A DNA stretch of 64,000 bases from Amblyornis subalaris (lineage: Eukaryota; Chordata; Aves; Passeriformes; Ptilonorhynchidae), in contig JACAXG010000051.1 of NCBI GenBank assembly GCA_018881555.1, positions 4,761,546-4,825,545 on the forward strand, given 5' to 3'. Made by a program: the position numbers and the translations under genes. Below, piece after piece: positions 33,848 to 47,500 of the stretch. How positions within the stretch are numbered: the stretch's first letter is position 1; the number at the start of each line of letters is the position of its first letter. The notes beneath the pieces are model-generated. The model was not told the DNA's origin and did not search any database. It saw only the letters and a list, made by a program, of their open reading frames with translations.

Positions 33848-36800
33848 CTAATCTTTTATGCAATTCTAGTGAAGCCAGTAATGGCTACAGGCCACCTAAT
33901 ATTAAATGGAAAAAAATTCAGGAATGGATGATGAGGAAGATGGTAAATAGCAGATGGGAGACTTGGGAGCACTAAAGATTAACCCGTTTGCTTTGCCGTT
34001 GTTTGAAGTTGGATTCTAATTTCTCTTTCATCAAGGGAGAGGTAAAATATATTTGGATCATCAGAATACAATGAAACCTATCAGAAGAGTCAGCAACTTT
34101 GTCAGACTGTTCAAAACAAAACAAGATAAAAGGGTGCTTTGCAGTTAAGAGTGAGCTATAGATCACTTAGTAGGGATTTGCAATATGAAGAGTATTTGTT
34201 ATGCAATAACCCAATGGATATGAAAATTTAAAGTGACACATAAATCTACTGGGAAATCTGAAGACATCCACAGACTGAAAGATACCGAAACCCACAGGAT
34301 AACAGGACTGTTATTTGACTTCTATAAGGCATCCCAAAGTTTTAGATCAAAGATTGTTTTGTACAAAGTCTAAGAATGAGATCATTTTGAAGTGGTTATC
34401 TAATTACTTAAATTTCTGCATTCTTTCACATAAAGCACTTTTGATACAGTGTAGCACAAAGCTAGACGTCGTGAACTAAGAGATTACCTTGTTCTTGCTG
34501 TATTATGTTAATTTGCCACACGTATGTTACATTTCCATATGCCTGTTGATAAAGTTAAAAATCTGTTCTTTCATGAATCCCAGCAGCGCTGCCTAATATT
34601 TCCAAAATTAAATTCTGTTCATCTAGTTGAAGTTTTCACATCAGTTTTTGTTGGCTGGAAAGTAAGGCCTGAGACTCACAAGGATATGGATAGCCGTAAA
34701 AACACTTCGGGCATAAGTAGTAGGCTTCAGACCTAGATTAGACTTATTCTGATAATTTTGGGTGCCTATCTTTCATGGTGGCTACTATACAGAACATTTT
34801 TATTGCTAAGGTATGGACCTATAGAGAAGCCACTACAGAATTCATCTGTCAATTTGTAGCACAGCAGCTTGTTTAATAGCTGCCAAAAACTAACTGCTCT
34901 TACCTAGAAATAAGAGAATAATTGATTACCCTTTCTCACTGACTCTTGGAAAAAAATGTTTATAAGAGGCAAAGTATGTACATGAATCATTACAGTTGAA
35001 TGACAAATTCATTGCCTGTTCATGACCTATGTTAACTTCTTTTATCTTGATAAGTTGCAGATAGTCTTAGAAAATATCATCTGCCTTCTCCTGAAAAAAG
35101 ACAATATAGAGAAGTTTGGGTTGAACATCTCAAACTATTAACAGGTTTGGAAAAATGAGGCCTAAACCTAAAATTCTCAAAAACGGCAGAACATTGGGGC
35201 AAAGAAATAACTCGTGACACTCTCATGTAGGACTTGCAGATAGCAGCAAAATTGTGTCAGGCAAGAAGGAAGTGATTATATTACTAGGAAAAAAGTTGCA
35301 TCACTATACTTGCTCGAACAAAAAGTACTATATAGAGTCTCAAATGGGACTGTAAAAGTATTCATGCTCTAGGAATATACTCAGTGATGTGGAATTCATC
35401 TGCTTTGCCTTCCAGTTGGAACAAGGAGTTCTTACTGGCAATATATTGGGTTATAAAAAGTATTTTAATGTCTCTTAAGGCTGAGGAAGAGATAAAGTTT
35501 CTTTCTTTTTACAGAAAGAAACTTCAGGAGCAGCAAAGCTTGGGAGAAACAATAGAATGAGTAAGGTTTGTGTCTTTTTGAGCGAGATCTATGTCCTTTT
35601 TATTTCCTACAAGGGAAGCACTTTGGATTTAGTATGTGGCTGTCTTATTAGAAGCATAGAAAAAATATTACTGGGATGATATATGCTTTCCAACAGTTTG
35701 ACAAGTCTACTACAAATTAGACTTATCATAATGCTCAGTATAATAAATGTCAAGGGCATTTTGAATTTTACGACACCACCAAGGATAACATTTGTCTCCT
35801 CTCATTTTAAATGCAGAGACCTTAAGTAGTTGGGCACACAATTTTCATACAGTACATCCATGATAAAATATCTTTGAAGGTGAAACAGGCTTAAGAAATT
35901 ATCCCTTTCATACACACATGGTAATACTATTGTTGTTTGCTGTCCCCCCTTAGTGGCAGTAATCTGTTAGATATTCATGATGCATAGTTGTCTGTGTCCA
36001 GGTTGCAAGTAATGTCTTCTCCTCCAAGACCCATTTCTTTGAACAATGTTACTTCATTTTAATGAACTGATTGAGAAAAAATTTAGGGGTGGTGAGGGAG
36101 GGGCAGAAAGAACTCTTCAGCATGAGAAACTTCTTAAGTGTGCTTCATTATTAAAGAGAGCATATTATCAGCTACAGCCTCATTTTTGACAGTGGTGTTA
36201 TGCATGGCCTCTCTTCTTTGCATTATTCAGAGGTGATCCTTGCTTTTTCCAGACTGCGACCCTATGTTATATGAGAAAAGAATTCAGGACTTTATTCATA
36301 TCTGGCCTCAGAGAGAAAAAGGAAAATCATGTGCTAGTCCCAGACCTGTCTGTGATCATAACATCAGGATCACTACACCCTGACTGTGAAGCTAGGCTAT
36401 GGCATGTATTGCTGCAAAAGTTAGGTTTGATTGCAGAACACAGGAAATGTACATATGTGGGGGGTGGGGGCTGGGGTGAAGCAAGAATGAAGAAAGAAAC
36501 TTCTGCTAGTAAACAGGCATATTGGGTTTTAGAAAAGTAGGTTATATCCATCACATCACTAGAAAGAAGCACATCAGACGATGATCTTTACATGAATCAA
36601 AGCTGATCAACACTTCTGGTTACAAAGAGAAAATCAGGAACATGATTAAACTGAAATGCTGTGGGGAAAGCAGTTTCTTAATTTTTTAAAACAATTCTTA
36701 CATCACTTTTCAATATCAGCTGAGTTTCAGAAGTCACCTAGAAACTAAAAGGAAAACAGCTAGCAATTTTTGCAATAGTTTTATTTTAAATCATAGGAAC

Positions 36801-37553
36801 ATTGCTCTTGCTCTCCTGATCTGAAAGTAGGCTATCTGACCAACAGAGATAAAGACATTATCTACCAAATTCAAGGGTAACCAAAGCGATTCATAGATAA
36901 GGACCAAAGGGTTTAATTTCTGAATATGAACAGGTACCAACAAAGTAGCATGGGGGAGTTAATGTGAGCATTTTTACTCTTTAGTGTGAGAAACCTGCAG
37001 TGATATATTTTCACGATGTCAGGAGAGGCATCTGTTTTCTTAGTCTGATTTAATCCTTCCTACTACCCTGAAGCAAAGGAATGCTATCAGAATTAATTAG
37101 TTACTGTTTGTTCATTGCTTTTTTCCTAGGTGCCCTTATGTTCTGTTAAACTCAGCAGAAACATTTTAACTCAAGTTTCATTGTTTCAAGAGAATGTAAT
37201 TAATTGTGATAAAAGAGGGCAGCTTTGCATGGAGTTGTACATATTCTTTAAGGAAAGAGCTTTACTTTCATATTAATGGTGTTTGCAACCAAGAGGAAGC
37301 AGAGAGAGCAAAACAGTTTCAGGGAAATGAGAGAGTAGCAGAGAAGGAACATGGCTGAGGTCCAGGTAAGATTCTTAAGAAGGAAGCAGGTCTTTGGCAA
37401 TGACTGTTGGCTACTACACTTCTTGACAAACATTATGAAAAAAAATCTTCAGGGAAAAGAAATGTTATGAGAATCATCAGCCTTGTAGTTTGCTTACTGA
37501 GTTGGCTAACTGCATTTACAAAGCAAAACCACTGCTTGCTGACTGTGAGTTCT
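33848..37553. other. Intergenic, AT-rich, 3.7 kb
   Basis: No gene recognised. 34270-34400 faintly resembles an old LINE reverse-transcriptase segment, but I cannot support a call. A 12-bp hairpin (AAGTTTCTTTCT and its complement) lies at 35495-35524. A G-rich patch (GGGGGGTGGGGGCTGGGG) lies at about 36460-36477. Confidence 0.55.
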
Positions 37554-37685
37554 AATACAATTACAGAATGGTTTGGGTTAGAAGGGAATTTACAGATCAT
37601 GCAGTTCCAAACCCCCTGCTGTGGGCAGGGACACCTTTCACTAGACCAGGTTGCTCAGAGCTCCATGCGGAGCGGCCTAAATTCC
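37554..37685 (-). mobile_element. CR1 LINE tail fragment
   Basis: About 130 bp of the antisense CR1 tail: CAGAATGGTTTGGGTTAGAA, then CCCCCTGCTGTGGGCAGGGA and CACTAGACCAGGTTGCTCAG. Only the 3' end is present. Confidence 0.9.
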
Positions 37686-40600
37686 TATTACACAAGGGAG
37701 AGAAAATAGGACTTTCCTTAGTACCAGAAATGAAAAGTGTTAAATTGCATGTGTTAATATTGCCTGGCACCAACAATTATATCCTTGATGCTTCCTACCC
37801 ACCAGCAATGCCACCTCTTTCTCCCACCTGAAAAGAGGTCAGACTCTGCTCACTGCAGTGTATACTTGAGGACTAAACTGAATCTGTCCTTAAACAAACA
37901 TTGCAGCTGTAAGCCGTAAATAAATAAGGAGAAATTTGTACAGAGTGTAAAAAACCACCAGCCAAGCTCAGAAATCAACAAAAAATTTTAGTGTTACTTC
38001 CTAACAGTAGACTAACCTTGACTGCCAGAATGCTGAGTGTACTTTCCTTTGACACACTATTATAACACCTCCCTTGCTGCTCTTTTGACCTCACCATTGT
38101 CCTGCCTTTTCTCTCTTGAAAAACAAACGGGAAGAAAAAAAAAAAAGCTTCATTTTGGACCAGGAACAGCAGCTGCAGAAATGCCAGTATCTGCAGATAC
38201 CTGCCCCTTCTTGGCCAGTGGCTGACTGGGGCACTCAAAGAGGAAGGTGTGTGAGTGAGGAGGTCAGTTCTGGAGCATTTGTTCTTCTTGCCCAGGCTGC
38301 TTCTCTGGACCCAACAGAAAATAGCAGCTTGCAACAGTCCATGTCACGTGAACAAAAAGTGGGATACTTGCAGTGAGTGTACCCATAGCTTAGGTAGAAA
38401 AATGTAGCCCTAGGCATAGCTTTACACTAGGCTCTTTCTGTTCTCTCAGTTCTTCTGTAGTGACAGCTTTCCTCCTCAAAACAAATACAACCCTGGTGCC
38501 ATGGTATGAACCTGCTACTCACAGAGTGGGCTTGAATGTTTTTCTACTATCTGTGACATTTCTGAGTGCTTGAGATGTCTGTACTGTAGTCTTGTCTGCA
38601 ACAAGGTTGATATTCATTCCTCAACTTCGCAGTAGACGTGGACTTAACACCCCATTGGAGATGCATGGGACAATTCAGACCTTTCACTGTGAGTAAAGAC
38701 TGGGAATGGGATAAAATGGGACATTACCATGCTGGATTTTGCTTCTCTCTAGATAGAGCTCTCTTGGGGCTCAGACTCTTTCTCAGCTTTCCCCAGTCTC
38801 ACAAATTACGTCTTTTTTTCACATACTGACACAATGTGGTCAATGTGGTTGATGAAAGGCAGGAGCGTCTGGGACAGTAAAGTGAATCAAGTAATTTATG
38901 CAGTATAGACAAAAAGGGGTAGAAAAAGCAATAGGAAGGCCTTTTGGCATTTTACAGATATCTGTGAAAGAGAATTGCTTGTATAAGCACACCCGATTCT
39001 GTAGGATTAAATTGGATGTTTGAAGGACTTACTTCATGGCTGCAGAAAGCACATAGTTATCTGGAGCACCATGGCTGGGCTGATCATCAAGAACCTAGCT
39101 AAGTGTTGGCTAACATTCTAGATCTTCCCATAAAGCAGAGAATCATAACCATTTTTGGTTTTATTTAGCGAGTCTCTGTTCCTGCAGAGATTGTTTGTTA
39201 TGATGTATGACTTTGCTGGGTATGTTACAGCTGTTATCTTGGAGATTTGCCGGTGACTTTGTTTTAATATTCTGACACGTTGTTCCACTTCCAGAAGGGG
39301 TAGCACACGAATATAGATATTGAAGTATTTCCTCTATTTATTTTTCTGGCTCTTTTTAACTAATTCAGGGTTACCAGGCTTTGATTTAAGAAGCATAGTA
39401 GGTGGTGGCATAATGGTCCTAATATTGGTCTATAGAATGTATTGCATATTTTAACTTTTTTAAATGTGAAATTACCAGCTTTTCTGTATTTGTCTTTCTT
39501 TTTATTTCGTTTGTTTATTTATTTTAATTTGTATTTATCTGACAGATCAGGGTAATTTTCAGGATCCAGCTTATGAAAGTTCAGTAGAGTTCCAGGATCC
39601 AAAAAGGAAATGAGGTACCATCTGCAGTTTTAGAGGATTTTTTTTCTGTCAGTATCTGCAATTTCTCTAGCTTACTGGTTCCTGGAGAAACAAAGCCAAA
39701 CAAGCACTACCATTAGCACTAGGTCATGAAAATACATTTTGATGATTTTAACTTTAAGTGTTCTTTTACAATATTAGAATGCTTTAGCGCATTTCATATT
39801 AAATCTGACCTCATGGAAAGTCAAGGAAAGCTGCTTCTAACTGTTCTTTCTGTTGAAGAATTGAATTTGTAGCAGCCATCTGTTTCCCAGGCTACCAACT
39901 TTTAAAAGTGAATTATATAACAGGTTAAGACAAACTTCTACTTTAATGAGTTAAAATGTTGTTTGTCCAGCTCTTTAGTCCTTTTTTGTTCAGCCAATTA
40001 ATAATTCTTTACAAGCCCTACCATAACATTGAAGACATAAATGTGCTTTGTGTTTTTGCTTGCTGTCCCATAGCAACTCCCTCATTAAGTCTACAGACCT
40101 GTGCACAATTCTTCACCTTTGGTTTACTTGTATTCTGTTGTCTCTAAGAATAGGTAATTTTATTCATCCCAGTCCAGTGATTGAGCTTGTTTAGTTTGTA
40201 GCTTGGAGGTTTTTTTTTAACAGCCGAAGGCAAAGAAATACGCATACTGCAAGACAGTTTTTCTTCTGTGTATGACTGTCTTTCTAGATTTCTTAAATTA
40301 ATGTCTAGAATATAGTATAGGTCTCCAGGTGCCTTTGAATATGCAGCCTTAGGAAGTTTTAAAGTATGAAGATAATTTTCATTTGGGAAACTGTAAAAAT
40401 GATACAATGACCTTCTTAGATCTCCTGCCAGGCATTTTATAGGCAGGCTTATATAGGTTTCTTTAGGTATTAAGTTTTTGCCAAATACTTCTTTTCTTCT
40501 GGTGCTAGTATATATACTGCATGGAAGCATGCTGACAAACTAAAGAATTCATACATAAAATTATCCATTTTAGATTTTTAGTGGATAGTCTGCAGTATTA

Positions 40601-43357
40601 GTCTGCAGGTGAGCTGATTACTACAAAGATCCTGACTCTGCAGTTTCTTGCAGTCTGCATAAAATATCTCTGCTGCATTCAACAAGGACAATGCTGCTGA
40701 AATTGGGACTAAAAATCCTCATTGCGTTCCCCCAAACACTGTAAAAAATTCTACATTTAAAAGTGAGAAAGTTAAACCCACCTGAGTGATGTTTGTTTTA
40801 CGAAAGACTGAAGAGCTATGGATGTGTATCCCACATTAGCAAGCAGTATCACATAGATCTGCTACTTTCCCCTTTCCTGAGGACTTTGACAGAACCTGAC
40901 TGTGCTAGAAGGTCTCACTCACATCTCTGAGAATGGTGCAAAGGAATTCCTGAGTTTATTCCTGCTGATGTGTGATGCTGAGATGTCCTCTGTCTAGCCA
41001 CAAATCCTACATGCAAACACACGCAATAGAGCCAAGCAAGTCAAATCTGCTAAGTTCTTGGTTGTTAGAATACCTTTTTGCATTCATCTAGAAATAAATA
41101 CCAAACAATACAAAGGGAGTTCATTATACCTAATGAACTTAATATACCTAAATATTAAATATACCTAAATATACCTGAAACAATTATGATTGTGTAAAAT
41201 TTTATTTTTTCTGGAAAGAATACTATCAAAACCAATACATACTTTTAAAGGAAAGGACAGCAGCTTTGATTTAGAAACAACTAGATGGTGCTCCTCTGCT
41301 TTGGAATTTGTCAGGGCTGCAAGATCGGTGAATTACAGCAGGAAGATATGATCTCTAGAAAAAATTGTGTAATCAGAGTCACCCTGTTCATAATGTTTGT
41401 TATAGAGCCCTAGAAACATTTGCTGGTTACAATTAAGGTTGTAATTTAGAAAAGATAGAACAATTGCTTTTCAAAACATTACAGCCTTTTCTTGTTGCAA
41501 ATTGAGTGCTTAGAAGGTTCATTATCCATACATATATGTTTTGTAACATAAGTATAATACATAGAATACATACAATAGCATTTAAGTACAATACAATAGC
41601 ATTCCTTTTAAAAATACAATAAAACATTTTAAAATTATTTATTCTAAAGAGATCTCAGCAAATTAATTGTTAATTTTTAAAAGCAATCCTTGTTGCAATG
41701 ACAGCCACAGAGGGAAAAAATCCTAGAACAGTGACAATATCTGAATGAAGCCCAAAAGTTAAATTATCTTTAAGTGAAATACCACATTCAAAGGGATGCC
41801 ATTAACTTGACAATCACAACTGTGATTTAAAATTATGTCTCTCCTAAAGTGCTAGGACATCCTAAGATGAGACAACAGATTTTTTCTGTTTTCTGATCAT
41901 TTAATATGTACTCCTGATTATATGTTATGGCTTGAGAAGTTGTGCTTACTTTCTGAGATTTTGCTGATATTTAGTGGCAAGATTAACAGTCAAGATGAAA
42001 ACCTGTGGGCCAGGATATTAAAACAGACTGATAAAAGGCAGTAGAAAGGGATAGAGGTTCATGTTATTGTCTTAATAATGAACAAGCCCCCCTTTTTTTT
42101 TACATAGTAGAAAGATAATAATGTCTTTTGGAAGGAAATCTTATAGAGAAATTTGCAAAGCAGTTCTCAGCTGTTTTTTCAGAAAGCTGATGTGTTTTGA
42201 ACAAGTGAATGAAAGTTACTATGTCAGTGTAGGTTATCTTCAGGCATGTAAAAAATCATGGTAATGTGTTTGACGTGTGAGGCATTGCCTCTTCTCCTCT
42301 CACTCATATATAGGAAAATAATTTAGTTTGGATAAATTTTATAGCACTGAAAATTGCCTTATCTTCATCATATTTTACCACTTATTTACATACCAATAAT
42401 AAAATTTAAAGTTCCCAAAAATACTTTGAAGTGTCGTACATTTTATTTACTTATATTCTTGTAATATGAAGCAGCATTGCCACTTTTATGCTCTGGCATC
42501 ATTTAATGTGCACAGTTCTGTAGAACTTGTTATTTATTATGCTGAAAGATAAATACATCCCCCCTATAAAAAAGGAAAATTACAAAATGCTACTATATTG
42601 CTGCATGTGCTTGAGAAGTGTGTTATTTACCAATGGAAAAGGTTAGCTCTGTATAATTTTACTAGAAGCAGAAGATGGTGAATTTTTCAAGCTGCTACTA
42701 AGGAAGTTTCCTGTTTTTACTGATGACCATGTCAAGTAATCATATTCATAAACCAATCAAACTCAAATTAATATCACCTTTTCCTTAGTGACCCCACAGT
42801 AATGGCTTATGGTAATATGTGATTAAGTAGTACATTAGTTTTTTCTAGCCATACTGGTCATTTGTTACTGCCAGATGCAGAGAATAAGGCGAACTTCAAT
42901 CTTGTAGACCCCTGTCTAGGTACTGGGGTCCAGCTTTTTTTTTTATAAATTGAGAAGCTTAGAGCTTTGAAAATAGCACATAAAGAATAGGCGTTCCTTC
43001 TCTGGACACTCGACTGTATTACCTGCTGATCAAATGACTTCTTTATTAAGTAATTTATTGAATTACTAGGAGACTCTTCAACTGACAAGGTAGGCTTTAT
43101 GCAAAACACTTCTTATGCCTTTTCCATGGTGACAGGATGCACCAGGGTATTATCCAGCTACTCCCCTCCCTCCAGACTTCTGCCACACTCATAATCTTCT
43201 GGTGCAGTCAGACCCTATCTTTTCCCGCGTTTCTTTGCTTAGTCCCAGGTCTTTCTTTGCTTCTTCATTAGTCTTCCTGTGCCTGCATTCCTATGGCCAT
43301 GGCACAGTATGTGCCTTGCCCCAGTTCCCTCTAGTGGCACAGCTCCATCTGAGATCT
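37686..43357. other. Intergenic, AT-rich, 5.7 kb
   Basis: No recognised gene or named repeat. It contains the unassigned ORF at 40144-40531 and short diverged tandem motifs: ATATACCTAAAT units near 41139-41177 and ACAATAGCATT units near 41572-41602. Pyrimidine-rich sequence begins near 43140. Confidence 0.55.
40144..40531 (-). other. Unassigned 128-codon ORF, possible terminal exon
   Basis: A minus-strand open frame from ATG at 40530 to TAG at 40144, preceded directly by TTTGTCAG, an acceptable 3' splice site; the first in-frame stop upstream is four codons before the ATG. The product is basic and rich in Tyr, Lys and Leu (KKPPSYKLNKLNHWTGM near the end), with no low-complexity or LINE/retroviral similarity that I can see. 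Codon choice looks ordinary. I cannot assign a family. It may be a last coding exon of an unannotated gene, a decayed gene or chance; no upstream partner exon was found. Confidence 0.25.
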
Positions 43358-43362
43358 GTCCC

Positions 43363-44580
43363 TGTCTCGGTTTCGAGACAAATTTAGGTGAAAAACTCTT
43401 TGGACTGAGTCTTTCTCTCAAAAGGGTTCCAAAAACCCCCTTTCCACCAATAGGGAATGAATACCAATAGGCGAAAGTGAAAAAAAAATTAAACAGTTTA
43501 TTAACAAGCAACATACCAGCCCACCAGGCAAGGGAAAAAAAAAGGTAAATACCTGTTAAGCACTAAATAGTGGGAACCCACTTCACCACACAGACACAGA
43601 AACAAAACCTCCCAAAAAAAGTGTCCCAAGAGTGGAGGCAGCGTCGGAGGAATACACCTTTCCCAACACGTGGTCCAAAGATGGCACCAGCCGTCCATGT
43701 GGAGGGGGAGCAGACCCCCCGCCCCCATGGAACAGTCCTGTAGAAGAGAAAAATTCCAGTGGCTACCCGGTGTTGACTTTTTCCCTCTCAAGGCAGTCAC
43801 AGAAGGCGAAAATTGCTGGGCTGGAGTCTTCTGGTGTGCCTTCTCTCCCCGGCTCGGCTTCCCTGAGCTTGGGACTTGGTGCAGAGCCACTCCACTCTTG
43901 ACAATTCCTCTTCCACTGGTTTCAGTCCAGTTTCCGGTTTCCACTGTTCAGTCCAGTTCCTGGCAGTCAAAGAAGACACTGCTCCAGCTTTTTTGATCAA
44001 GAGAAAAAGGAAAAGTGTTCTGTCTGGGCCAAAACCCAAGTCAGCCAAGCAGAGAAACCACACAGTCCAGCGCTGTGGGAAAAAACCACGCTGTAGGGCA
44101 GGGCTCTGGCAGGGGCAGCCCTGGTCTCAACTCTTGGGCAGCAGCTGCCGTGGCAAGACACGGCAGGGCACGGCAGGGCATGGCAGGGCGGCAGGTCCAG
44201 CAGAACACAAAACACCTCCAGTCTCGACTCTGTCGATGCAATTGCCACTTTCCTGAACCCCAAATGGGAAGAGAGGGGCGGAACTTCCTGCCTCCCGAAC
44301 CGAAGTGAGGGAGCAACCTCCTGGCCACGTTCCTGATCCCAGAATCGGAAGAAAAGGGCGGGACTGCCTGCCTCCCAAACTGGCAGAGTGCAACTACTGT
44401 CCCACTCCCCCAAACCGGAAGAGAGCGAGCAACATTCAGGTCCCCCAAACCCTGCTAGGATCTTGGTTGGGCTCACACACCCACTGGATTGGAGGGTGGA
44501 GGAAAGAGAAAACAATAACGATTTGTGGGCATAAGCAGAGGATTATGGAATAGATTATCATAATAGATCACTCCAGGACA
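43363..44580 (-). mobile_element. Solo LTR (family D), 1218 bp
   Basis: Ends TGTCTCGG...CCAGGACA, with a perfect 5-bp target duplication GTCCC at 43358-43362 and 44581-44585. A minus-strand AATAAA near 43500 sets the orientation. Its minus-strand start TGTCCTGG is shared with family A, suggesting one wider ERV group. It is unusually long because of internal repeats: three decamers at 44161-44190 and a diverged repeat of about 80 bp at 44250-44430. Long ORFs here are products of its GC-rich repeats, not genes. Confidence 0.9.
44161..44430. repeat. Tandem repeats inside the family D LTR
   Basis: 44161-44190 holds three copies of a CGGCAGGGCA decamer. From about 44250, a unit beginning TCCTGA.CCC and containing CGGAAG.G..GGGCGG recurs at a spacing of 80 bp, with a third shortened copy near 44400. 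U3-type repeats often carry transcription-factor sites, but none is proven here. Confidence 0.75.
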
Positions 44581-44585
44581 GTCCC

Positions 44586-47500
44586 ACTGCCTCACCTCTT
44601 GCCCTTTCCAGATCCCTTCCCAATCTCAATGTCCCAATGACTTCACAGCTAATTTTGCTCACTAACCCCTTTAGTTCTTTCTACTTGCATCCTATTCCCT
44701 GACTCTTGTTTTTTTCCTTGTCTTGCCATGTTTATGCCAACCCAGTTGTGGTTTCACTTTTTAGTTTCTACTGCTGTGTGATTGTTATCACCCACAGCAC
44801 TTCTAGTTCCAATTTTGAACTGCTCTCCCTCAGGTGGGCTTTTTATTTAAATCCTAATTCACTCTCTCATACCCATTGAGGTTCATCTTGTTTCTTTTCG
44901 CATTTTGAATGTCCACAGTTCTCAGTGCTCAGTGAATGCAGAGGAGAGTGCTTGTGCTCTATGTACAGATGAACAGAATTTGCTCCCAGACTCCTCATGG
45001 TCCATGGCCATCCAAACTATCAGAAAGTGTTACTTTGCACTGGCTAAAGCTGGCTCACCCAGCAAAGGCAGCATCTACACCAACCCAAAGCTGTTAAGAT
45101 CAAAAGTTTCTACAGAGCATGTGTAAATGGCAACATCCCAAGTTTCCCAACCTGGACAATTTTAGATATATTTGTGTGAAGTAGGATAAGGCACATTTTA
45201 GAAATATGTCTTAAGTCAAAACATTTGAGTACCGGATCTTCCCAGGACAAATAGCCCTCAAAATGCTTTTTCCTTGAGTTTATAATACAACTTACACTAT
45301 ATTTAGTGTACACCCTCAAGAGAAGCTGATTAAACTTTACAAAGACTTTTCAAAAGAGTTTATTCTCTGAATTAAAAAGTTTCAGTTGAAACTGGTAAGA
45401 TTTTGCAAGGTTATGTGCAGCTAAGTGCAGAGTACTAGGGAAATGTCAACCAATGTGAATAACAAACAGACCCGCCATTCTTATCAATAAAAATGCAAGA
45501 AATTGCCTAATGTAGATAAGTAATTTAGCATACATGTATATTGTTTTAGTCTTCAATCCCCCACTCTAATGTTACCTGTCTTCCTTGTGTTTAAATTGTG
45601 AAGATGCTAAACACTATCTTGAACAGTCTGACAGTGGCCTCAGACTTCAGTGGTAATACTAATATAAGAGAATAATGATCAATCTGTAAATCATTTGGGA
45701 CATCCTAAGAAATACATTCCCTGGTCCTTATTTTGAAGTTCAGGACTGGAAGGTGTGTAAGCAACCATTTATTTTCCATTCTACTTTAATCCATTTGGAT
45801 ATAACCTTAGGGGTTTTTTTTCTCCTCTCTCCTTTAGACTTAATGATAATTAATTTAAAGTTTTGAACCCTAAGGTGTAATAACCATTCAGCAGCCACAG
45901 TTCCAGTTTTATACTGACTGAGGTGGGTGTTCTTAGCGCTTATGTTTCCCAAGTTTCCTTCGGCTTTCGTTATAGCTAATTGAAAGGCTTCTTTTATGGA
46001 TGGTTCAGAGTTGTACCCTGATTAAACTGTTCTGATTTTCTCACTTGAGAACTTTATTTTCTCCACTGATTTTAGACAGAATCCATAGAGATTTTTCTCA
46101 CAAAGCTTTTAAACTCCCCTCTTACATGAGTATGTCATCTCCTATTCAATGCTGAGTGAATTCCAGATCATAATATGGTGGTTATCTAGGGCATATTCAA
46201 AATTATTTAAAATAGTAAGCAAATACTGGTCAATGAGTTTGTGACATCATGTTGATTTACTTAATTGCTGTCTTACCCGAGTGATAAATTACTGAATATT
46301 TACAGCACTGTAATTGCCTTTGAACATGCATAATAAGCAAAATAAGCGTTTCTATTCCGTAAATTGCATGGAATTCTGTACAGTTGCTCACTAAAAACAT
46401 ATCCCCAGATCTACTGGTTTGAAATCTGCTTTGTTGTACTTCCTAAAGACAAAGGCCTTTGAAACAGTATTCAATATTGAATCAATTTCTGAGCTTAAAC
46501 ACTTAATAATATTTTAATTTCAATATTTTTATTCCAAATACTGCACTAACAATACTGGCATTTCAGCATTAATTTTTTTCCTTTCTGTTTTGAATACAAA
46601 GATATTTCTGTTACATGGATGCTGGTTATTCTGTTGGTTTACCTTTGTAAAAATCGTTCTGCCTATCAAACTGTAATAGATATGAAAAAGTCCATGCAAA
46701 ATTGCAGAAACAATATATCTTTACTAAATATATTTTCAATTCTAAGCAGAAAATTTTATTTTATGTAGAAAGAGGAAACCCACTACTTGCTACTGATTTT
46801 TTCTTTGTAGATTCTTTGTACTGCATGAAAAGTCTTATGCACAGTCATAAGTCAATTGTTATTTGTATGTTATTTTTATTGCCATCTGTTTGTTCAGTCT
46901 TATCTGACTTGCATTTATTTATTTATTTATGCTCAAATGAAGTATTATGGGATTGTTTTTAAATTTCTTTTGATCATGCCTTATCCAGGTCTTTTGCTCT
47001 TTTGATCATGAAGAGAAACAGAAAACAATCTATTTGTGAAATCCTTTCAAATAAAGATAAAACAGGTACATATCCAAAATACCTTTCCCAATATGGATAG
47101 CACAGAGGGAATGCATAACCTCTTTCAAAGTTAACCTTGTACATATTCAAGGAATGTAAATAAGAAAAAAACCCAAGAGAGTAAGCAAAAAATTGTCTTC
47201 AAACTGTTGTCTAAAGGACCTTCAAGGTGATGTAAAGTGTTTTAGACTGGTGACGTGACGTGCTTAGGATGCACATACATAACATTTATATTTTTATTAC
47301 AGTACTGTGTAAACAAGTTTCATTAGACATTTGGCTAACTTTTCTTACATCCAGCAGAATTTTTCTTTCTGCTTTAAATTCTGACTTGGAAAGAATCTGG
47401 TCCTGCAGTTTGTACCCAAAGAAATTTTAAATGTGTATTTCTTGCTTTCATAAGTATCCTAGAATGAGTTCATCCTAGTTGTTTCCTGCACAAATGGAAT

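Noticed and set aside
34270..34400. Possible old LINE reverse-transcriptase relic
   Set aside because: Only a faint resemblance (GACTTCTATAAGGCATCCCA) with no second block in order; it cannot be supported by eye.
42858..43109. 83-codon minus-strand ORF as an upstream partner for the 40144 ORF
   Set aside because: No acceptor/donor pair with a compatible phase was found and the translated sequence shows no family signal.
43997..44515. A 172-codon minus-strand ORF and several overlapping ORFs
   Set aside because: They lie wholly within the family D LTR and reflect its tandem GC-rich repeats.
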